Origin: Saprospira grandis str. Lewin
GTDB taxonomy: Bacteria > Bacteroidota > Bacteroidia > Chitinophagales > Saprospiraceae
NCBI RefSeq assembly: GCF_000250635.1
Contig: NC_016940.1
Span: 496,001-560,000 of the forward strand
DNA length: 64,000 nucleotides
Direction: 5' to 3'
Of the stretch, positions 58,808 through 64,000 are shown piece by piece; within the stretch, counting starts at the first letter, position 1, and each line of letters starts with the position of its first letter. The notes beneath the pieces are model-generated. The model saw only the letters and a program-made list of their open reading frames with translations, made no database searches and was not told where the DNA came from. Made by a program: the position numbers and the translations under genes.

Positions 58808-60790
58808 ATGTATAAATATTGGCTTCCCCTGCTTGTTTTGGCCCTTTTGAGCCTGCAAGCCTGTAGCTATACCGAGCGGATAAAAGACGGCAGTACCGCC
58901 TATGAACGCAAGCAGTTTTCGGTGGCAATTCCGATGCTGCAAAAAGAATTTAAGAAGGCCAAAGAGAACAGAATCAAGGGCCAAAAGGCCTATGAATTGG
59001 CCGAATCTTACCGCCGCACCCACCAATATAAAGAGGCCGCCAATTGGTATGCCGAGGCCAGCCAACTGCGCTATGCCAATGATGCCGCCCTGCAGCAGGC
59101 CAAAATGTTGCAGCAGGCCGAGGACTATGAGCTGGCGATTCAGGCCTACCGAACAGCGGGCCGAGATGCCGGCGATGCCAACCGCTATTTGGAATATATT
59201 CAGGCCTGTCGACAGGCCAAACAGTGGCTCGCCCTGGCCGATAGTAGCGTTTTTAGCATCGAAAATTTGCCTTTTAATACAGATGCTACCGATTTTTCTC
59301 CAGCCCTACAAAATGAAAACACCCTTGTTTTTTCTTCGGACCGAGAAGAGTCTGAGGGCAAAAAAAATTATAAATGGACCAACAAAAAGTTTTTTGACTT
59401 TTATAGTTTGGACCTCAAAACGGATAGCCTCAAGCGCCTAGAAGTCAGCAATTGGGACCCCGATTTTCATCAGGGCAATCTCGTTTTTTCTGCCGATGGT
59501 CAATGGGCCTTTTTTACCGAATGTGGATCGGATAAAAAGGAAGGCGTTGATTTTTGCCGCCTAATGATGGCCGAAAAAGCAGGCAGTAGCTGGTCTAAGG
59601 CCAAGGAAATTCGCCTAGGCGGAAAATTTGTCAATTATATGCACCCTTGCATTGATCCCCAAGGCCGTTGGCTCATTTTTGCCGCCAATGATAAAAAAGG
59701 ATTTGGAGGCTATGATTTATATATTTCGCTTTGGGTGAGCAGCGAAGAACGCTGGTCGGAGCCCCAAAATATGGGCAACGAAATCAATACGCAGGGCAAT
59801 GAGGTTTTTCCCGCCCTAGATACCGACACCCTTTATTTTGCTTCGGATGGACATGCGGGCATGGGCGGATTGGATATTTTTAAAGCCCCTCGCCTTTTGG
59901 ACCGCTGGGTGAAGCCCCAAAACCTCAAGGCCCCGATCAATTCGGGAGCCGATGATTTTGGCCTAATCGTTAACCCTTATGCCGAGAAAGAAGATAGCAT
60001 TATTCGTAAGGGCTATTTTAGCTCCAACCGCAATACTGGTCGAGGTTCTGACGATATTTATGCCTTTACAGAAGCCTTGCCCAAAGAGCCTATTGAAAGC
60101 GATACCTTAGAAGAAAAGGAATTTCAGCTCTTGCTAGCGGGCATGGTCAAAGAAGTGATTCCCGCCGATAGCCTCAATGGCGAAGCCGCCCAAGAAAATC
60201 CCCTTATGGGCGCTAGCGTTCGAATTTCTACCCAAGATACCGTTTGGATTATGGGCTCGGATGTAGATGGGAGTTTCTTTAGCCAATTGGATACGAATGA
60301 AACCTACTTTTTTCAGACGACCAAAGCGGGTTATTTTACTGCTTTAGACACCCTTTCGACCTTCAATTTGAATATTCCAGCCGATACCAATCAATGGACC
60401 TTGGCCATTCAGATTGAGTTGGCGCCCTTTGAAAAGGGAAAAGAAATTGTGCTTGAAAATGTCTATTTTGATTACAACAAATGGGACATTCGGCCAGATG
60501 CGGCCGCAGAGCTCAATAAATTGGTTCGTTTGCTCAATGAAAACCCTGATTTGAATATTGAGATGGGTTCGCATACCGATTGTCGGGGACGAGAGAGCTA
60601 CAACCAGAGTTTATCGCAAAAGCGGGCCGAATCGACCATGCAATATTTGATTCAGGCGGGCATTTCGGACAGCCGGCTACAGGCCAAGGGCTACGGAGAA
60701 TCTAGCCCAGCCGCTAGCTGCGACTGCAACAGTTGTACGGAAGAAGAGCATCAGCGAAACCGCCGAACCAGCTTTGTAATTTTAGACTAG
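58808..60790 (+). CDS. PorE-like TPR-PD40-OmpA lipoprotein
   Basis: The 660-residue protein starts MYKYWLPLLVLALLSLQACSY, a lipoprotein signal with LQAC. TPR-like helices span about 25-150 (SVAIPMLQKEFKKAKENRIK, YKEAANWYAEASQL). PD40 beta-propeller blades follow (about 155-430: VFSSDREESEGKKNYKW, LIFAANDKKGFGGYDLYI, LYFASDGHAGMGGLDIFKA). A small carboxypeptidase-regulatory-like region comes next and then an OmpA domain (about 545-660, VYFDYNKWDIRPDAAAELNKL and IEMGSHTDCRGRESYNQSLSQKRAESTMQYLI), which binds peptidoglycan. The order matches PorE of the type IX secretion machinery, an inference as the other Por/Gld genes are absent here. It overlaps closely with the downstream TPM gene (2 bp apart). 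Confidence 0.86.
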   Translation: MYKYWLPLLVLALLSLQACSYTERIKDGSTAYERKQFSVAIPMLQKEFKKAKENRIKGQKAYELAESYRRTHQYKEAANWYAEASQLRYANDAALQQAKMLQQAEDYELAIQAYRTAGRDAGDANRYLEYIQACRQAKQWLALADSSVFSIENLPFNTDATDFSPALQNENTLVFSSDREESEGKKNYKWTNKKFFDFYSLDLKTDSLKRLEVSNWDPDFHQGNLVFSADGQWAFFTECGSDKKEGVDFCRLMMAEKAGSSWSKAKEIRLGGKFVNYMHPCIDPQGRWLIFAANDKKGFGGYDLYISLWVSSEERWSEPQNMGNEINTQGNEVFPALDTDTLYFASDGHAGMGGLDIFKAPRLLDRWVKPQNLKAPINSGADDFGLIVNPYAEKEDSIIRKGYFSSNRNTGRGSDDIYAFTEALPKEPIESDTLEEKEFQLLLAGMVKEVIPADSLNGEAAQENPLMGASVRISTQDTVWIMGSDVDGSFFSQLDTNETYFFQTTKAGYFTALDTLSTFNLNIPADTNQWTLAIQIELAPFEKGKEIVLENVYFDYNKWDIRPDAAAELNKLVRLLNENPDLNIEMGSHTDCRGRESYNQSLSQKRAESTMQYLIQAGISDSRLQAKGYGESSPAASCDCNSCTEEEHQRNRRTSFVILD

Positions 60791-60791
60791 C

Positions 60792-61778
60792 ATGAGACTA
60801 CTTTTTATCAGTTTTATTTTGGGCCTGAGCGTTTGCTTGCAGGCCCAAAATTTTCCAGTTCGGCCCGCCAATTATAGGGCCGTTAATGATTTTGCGGAGA
60901 TGATTGATGCGGCTTCGGCGGCAGAGATAGAGCAAGAGCTCCAAGCGTTTAATGATACCGCTGGGGTGCAAATTGCGCTGATTACGGTCCAAAATCTGAA
61001 CGGCTGGAGCATTGAGCAATATGGCCAACAATTGGCCGAAAAATGGGGCATTGGCCATGCCGAAACAAACCAAGGACTGCTTTTGCTTTTGGCCAAAGAG
61101 GAGCGAAAGGTCCGTTTTGAGGTGGGTTATGGTTTGGAGGAGCGCCTGCCCGATTTATACTGCCAAGAAGTCATTGACCAAATTTTAATACCCGCTTTCA
61201 AGCAAGGACAATTCGGCGAGGGTTGTTTGCAAGGCCTGCAGATGGTCCAATTGCAATTGCAGGGGTTGCCCAATGAAATTAGCGCAGAGCGCAGCCTTTC
61301 GGCCCAGGCCTTCATTGCCGAAAACAAGGCCTTTGATTGGGTGGTATACAGCTTTTTGATTGTCGTTTTTTTATCGGCCCTTTATGAAGGACTAACCATT
61401 CGCCCCTATCCTTGGATTAACTTTTTCATGGCCCTTTTGGGCGCCCCCATTTACCTTTTTATGGTGGTGGGGCTTTGTTTTTTGCCCGTCTATCTGATTG
61501 CCAGCAAAAGCTTTGCTTATACCCCCACTTTAGTCTGGACCCAATTCGGTATTTACTTGGCCCTCCTCCTCTTTTGGGCCATCTATTGGCGGGGACAATT
61601 TGCCGAAATGACCAAGGATAGCTTCAAGGGCGGTGGTGGCGGTGGCAGTGGCCGCTATAGCAGCAGCGGCTATAGTTCCTACTCAGGCTCTTCTTCCTCT
61701 AGCTATAGCTCCTCCAGTTCCTCTTCTTCTTGGGGGGGCGGCAGTTTTGGGGGCGGTGGCGCCTCTGGAGGCTGGTAG
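60792..61778 (+). CDS. TPM-domain (YgcG-like) membrane protein with Gly/Ser-rich tail
   Basis: The 328-residue protein has a signal peptide (MRLLFISFILGLSVCLQAQ), a TPM domain (about 20-170) with VNDFAEMIDAASAAEIEQEL and FEVGYGLEERLPDLYCQEVID, two or three membrane segments (about 178-270: WVVYSFLIVVFLSALYEGL, WINFFMALLGAPIYLFMVVGLCFLPVYLIA) and a Gly/Ser-rich C-terminal tail of about 45 residues ending GGGGASGGW. TPM domains are implicated in membrane protein repair and photosystem assembly in other groups. Here it is co-transcribed with the PorE-like gene (1-base gap). No LemA gene adjoins. Confidence 0.85.
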   Translation: MRLLFISFILGLSVCLQAQNFPVRPANYRAVNDFAEMIDAASAAEIEQELQAFNDTAGVQIALITVQNLNGWSIEQYGQQLAEKWGIGHAETNQGLLLLLAKEERKVRFEVGYGLEERLPDLYCQEVIDQILIPAFKQGQFGEGCLQGLQMVQLQLQGLPNEISAERSLSAQAFIAENKAFDWVVYSFLIVVFLSALYEGLTIRPYPWINFFMALLGAPIYLFMVVGLCFLPVYLIASKSFAYTPTLVWTQFGIYLALLLFWAIYWRGQFAEMTKDSFKGGGGGGSGRYSSSGYSSYSGSSSSSYSSSSSSSSWGGGSFGGGGASGGW

Positions 61779-61779
61779 A

Positions 61780-62238
61780 CTACTTTTTGCTAGCAAAACC
61801 AAAAAACCAACAACAGAATATATAAAATAACTGCAAGGGAATTCTAAAATAGAGATAGGATAATCCAGGCCCATCAAAACTAGCCGTTTGATAATTCACA
61901 GTCTGCAAGGCCGCATAAATATTCGCAGGCAAAATTAAGATCAAAAATATAATGAGCAATAGGGCCGTCAGTCGCTGAACGGCCCTTATTTGTAGGCCTA
62001 TGGCTGCTAAAATTTCTATTATTCCCGTCAGATATACCCAGAAAAATGGATAGGGAATATAGCTAGCTAACATCAGGGCCATGCCCTCGCTAAAGACAAA
62101 ATGCGCCACAGCCGTAAACAGAAACATGGCCGAAAGCGCCCAGCGCCCAGCCACAAAATAAGCCAAAGGCTGCTTTCTCCACTTTTGAATAAACAGCAGC
62201 AATAAAAAGACAGAAACTAAGAGTATAAGCGGTTTCAT
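61780..62238 (-). CDS. DoxX-family membrane protein
   Basis: The 152-residue protein has four or more hydrophobic segments: MKPLILLVSVFLLLLFI, WALSAMFLFTAVAHFV, WVYLTGIIEILAAIGL and LTALLLIIFLILILPANIYAAL, the DoxX fold found in thiosulphate and quinone-oxidising systems and in many stress-linked genes. Charged and conserved pieces such as FLFTAVAHF and GIIEILAAIGL fit. It runs convergent with the TPM gene and ends one base past it. The -7 box at 62260-62267 (TActTTTG on the minus strand) gives a promoter upstream. The Crp/Fnr gene just beyond may control it (inference). Confidence 0.85.
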   Translation of the reverse strand: MKPLILLVSVFLLLLFIQKWRKQPLAYFVAGRWALSAMFLFTAVAHFVFSEGMALMLASYIPYPFFWVYLTGIIEILAAIGLQIRAVQRLTALLLIIFLILILPANIYAALQTVNYQTASFDGPGLSYLYFRIPLQLFYIFCCWFFGFASKK

Positions 62239-62259
62239 AAGTCGTATTTTGATTCGACT

Positions 62260-62267
62260 CAAAAGTA
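62260..62267 (-). promoter_or_regulatory. Candidate -7 box for the DoxX gene
   Basis: On the minus strand this reads TActTTTG, 22 bp upstream of the ATG at 62238. No well-spaced -33 element was found. Confidence 0.45.
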
Positions 62268-62314
62268 CGCGCCCAAGACCAATAATAAAATGAACCTCGG
62301 TTAAGAAAAACGCC

Positions 62315-62887
62315 CTAAAGGCTGATCCGCTTCCTAATTCGACTCAATGCCTGTGGACTCACCCCAATATAAGAGGCAATATATTTCAAGGGAATCTGCC
62401 GAATCAACTCTGGCCGCTGCTCAAATAAATCCAAATACCGCTGCTCGGCCGTCCTAGTCAACAAGGCAATTTCTCGCTTTTGCTTGAGCAAAAACAACTC
62501 TTCCGCCATTTTCCGCCCAATCAAATTCCCTATCTCCGTTTGCGCATAAATCAACTGCAAATCCGCATAACTGATGCGCCAAAGCTTGGCCGCCCGAACT
62601 ACTTCTACCGAAAAAAGACTGGGCTTTTGCTCCAAAAAAGAATCATAGACCGAAATAAAATCTCCCGCAAACACAAAGCCCAAGGTCAATTCTTTTTCGC
62701 CCAAAGGCAAATACAAACGCAAAATCCCCGCTTCCACATAAGAAAGATAGCCCTCTCTTTTGCCCGCCGCCAAAACCAACTCCTTCCGATCAAAATTTTG
62801 CCGTAGCAACTTGGCCGAAAAAAGCGCCCAATCCATTTCCGATATCCCATATTTTTCTCGATACAACTGATGTAGCTCTTCACACAT
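62315..62887 (-). CDS. Crp/Fnr-family transcriptional regulator
   Basis: The 190-residue protein has a cyclic nucleotide-binding-type beta-roll (about 10-110: LVLAAGKREGYLSYVEAGILRLYLPLGEKELTLGFVFAGDFISVYDSF), a connecting helix (IYAQTEIGNLIGRKMAEEL) and a C-terminal HTH (about 165-185, IPLKYIASYIGVSPQALSRIRKRI). It lacks the cysteines of Fnr. It is slightly shorter than classic Crp, which is common in Bacteroidota. The DoxX gene follows 75 bp downstream on the same strand, a pairing seen repeatedly in the phylum (family knowledge, not checked). Confidence 0.9.
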   Translation of the reverse strand: MCEELHQLYREKYGISEMDWALFSAKLLRQNFDRKELVLAAGKREGYLSYVEAGILRLYLPLGEKELTLGFVFAGDFISVYDSFLEQKPSLFSVEVVRAAKLWRISYADLQLIYAQTEIGNLIGRKMAEELFLLKQKREIALLTRTAEQRYLDLFEQRPELIRQIPLKYIASYIGVSPQALSRIRKRISL

Positions 62888-62909
62888 ATCCTAAGTTTTT
62901 TAATTTTTT

Positions 62910-63040
62910 TTGGGGCCTCCCGCCTAGGGCGGGCGCTACGTTGCGCAGCTCGCTATTCGCTCGGCCCTTCGCCAGCAAAGCTGGCTCGGTCTGGCCCTGC
63001 GGGCCACTGCTGCACATCGCTAGGCCGATTTGGCCTTCGG
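62910..63040 (-). repeat. GC-rich mosaic intergenic repeat, copy 23
   Basis: Minus-oriented copy with CCCGCCTAGGGCGGG, GCCAGCAAAGCTGGC and GGCCCTGCGGGCC stems. It begins 25 bp upstream of the Crp/Fnr gene. From 63041 to 63287 only short palindromes and AT-rich DNA are seen. Confidence 0.87.
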
Positions 63041-63287
63041 CCACCCCTAGGGCCAAGGCCCTAGGCTATAGAGTCATCGCCATCCCCTCCTGCGAGGGGA
63101 TTTTCTATTTAGCCAGCCTCTAATTTTATTGACGAAGTAAGAGAATCACAGAAAAAGCCCTCTTTATTGCTGTGGGTTGAACCAAAAAAATTGGCTGAGG
63201 CCTTTAGGCTGCAGTAATAGGATTTCAATCCTCAATTGTTAGGGAGTTGTTAAAAACAAAAATAATGTAACAAAATCAAAAAGGGCA

Positions 63288-63520
63288 AAAGTTATGTCTG
63301 AAACATAACTAGCTTACTAAAAAACATAACCAGCTAGGTCCGGAACATAACTGGCCTACTAAAAAACATAACCAGCTAGGTCTGAAACATAATTGGCCTA
63401 CTAAAAAACATAACCAGCTATGTCTGGAACATAACTGGCTTACTAAAAAACATAACTAGCTAGGTCGGGAACATAACTCGCTTACTAAAAAACATAACTA
63501 GCTAGGTCGGGAACATAAGT
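63288..63520. repeat. Tandem array 4: about 5 units of exactly 42 bp
   Basis: CTAAAAAACATAAC recurs at 63317, 63359, 63401, 63443 and 63485, each step exactly 42 bp. The units carry CCAG/CTGG dyads around CTAGGT. There is no long open frame. It lies just upstream of the promoter of map. Confidence 0.9.
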
Positions 63521-63577
63521 AGTTAAATGATTTAGATAGCTAGTGAAGGGAGCTGCGACATAATTTAAGCGGAGGGC

Positions 63578-63606
63578 TTGGTTCGCTAGAAAAATTTGTA
63601 CCTTTG
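63578..63606 (+). promoter_or_regulatory. Bacteroidota-type promoter of map
   Basis: TTG (63578-63580), an 18-bp spacer and TAccTTTG (63599-63606) match the -33/-7 consensus. The start codon of map is 27 bp downstream. Confidence 0.8.
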
Positions 63607-63632
63607 GCCAGCAAATATATATATCCGCAGCT

Positions 63633-64000
63633 ATGATTATTTATAAGACGAAAGAACAAATAGAATTGGTCCGCAAAAGTGCCCTTTTGGTGTCTAAGAC
63701 CTTAGGGATGTTGGCCAGTGAGATTAAGCCTGGGGTAACGCCTAAGCATTTGGACCAATTGGCCGAGGCTTTTATCCGTGATAATGGTGGAAAACCTGGC
63801 TTTTTGGGCCTTTATGGTTGTCCGAGCACCTTATTGACCTCTGTAAATGAGCAGGTAGTGCATGGTTTGCCTACTGATCGTCCTTTAGAAAATGGGGACA
63901 TCATTGCGGTAGACTGTGGGGTATTGATGAATGGTTTTTATGGAGACCATGCCTATACTTTTCCCGTAGGCGATATTTCTGATGATCGTCAGCGGTTGTT
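63633..64000 (+). CDS. map: Type I methionine aminopeptidase, N-terminal part, cut by window edge
   Basis: MAP removes the initiator Met from nascent proteins, using two metal ions. The 122 residues seen begin MIIYKTKEQIELVRKSALLVSKTLGMLASEIKPGVTPKHLDQLAEAF. They include the first substrate-binding part FLGLYGCPSTLLTSVNEQVVHGLP and the metal-ligand Asp region AVDCGVLMNGFYGDHAYTFPVG. The second half with the remaining ligands lies beyond base 64000. A good promoter precedes it. Confidence 0.95.
   Translation, partial: MIIYKTKEQIELVRKSALLVSKTLGMLASEIKPGVTPKHLDQLAEAFIRDNGGKPGFLGLYGCPSTLLTSVNEQVVHGLPTDRPLENGDIIAVDCGVLMNGFYGDHAYTFPVGDISDDRQRL

Overview
The window looks like chromosome of a marine, filamentous-type Bacteroidota of the family Saprospiraceae, most likely Saprospira. 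Supporting signs are type IX secretion (T9SS) cargo with C-terminal sorting domains, PD40/OmpA lipoproteins, LytS/LytTR regulation, bacillithiol synthesis (bshC), type B ribosomal protein L31, and Bacteroidota-style promoters (TTG, about 18-19 bp, TAnnTTTG). The genus call is inference from gene content and from the very characteristic GC-rich intergenic repeats. About 42 protein genes are supported; no tRNA, rRNA or CRISPR array was seen.

Layout. 1-5.1 kb: scpB (cut by the window edge), nnr, a lipoprotein, a large 42-bp satellite array and a cysteine-peptidase-like protein. 5.2-7.0 kb: LytS/LytTR two-component pair. 7.2-11.3 kb: vWA protein, PP2C phosphatase and degenerate-motif membrane kinase, a TerY-P-type triad. 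11.3-13.0 kb: rpmE2 and xerD. 13.2-22.5 kb (mostly minus strand): secreted subtilase, three tandem Skp/OmpH paralogues, a 2OG-Fe(II) oxygenase, a PD40/OmpA protein and an LRR protein. 22.6-26.6 kb: lolA, then bshC with two thioredoxin-fold lipoproteins, a thiol-redox group. 26.8-27.9 kb: second 42-bp array and a small WYL-like protein. 28.1-33.2 kb: DUF5686 outer-membrane protein, an exported unknown, kynU. 33.6-39.9 kb: a large T9SS adhesin, a secreted coiled-coil protein, a FAD amine oxidase-like protein. 40.2-48.2 kb: PiT-like permease, a peptidoglycan-binding protein behind a G14 tract, a TPR-like protein, hemH, a membrane protein and a SulP transporter. 48.4-50.5 kb: an IS256-family element with a frameshifted transposase, perfect 75-bp flanking direct repeats, a third 42-bp array and a MITE sharing the IS ends. 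50.5-62.9 kb: outer-membrane barrels, gyrA, lpxK, DUF697/SHOCT and DUF58 proteins, a PorE-like lipoprotein, a TPM-domain protein, DoxX and Crp/Fnr. 63.3-64 kb: fourth 42-bp array and the start of map.

Two kinds of non-coding structure dominate what genes do not explain. First, four tandem arrays of unrelated sequence all repeat with exactly 42 bp; three adjoin ends or remnants of the same IS256-type/MITE family. Second, more than 20 GC-rich mosaic repeats of about 120-220 bp sit between genes. They are assembled from interchangeable modules and contain short hairpins whose stems change sequence but stay paired. Neither is accounted for by a feature class I can name with confidence, and they are the best candidates here for something undescribed.
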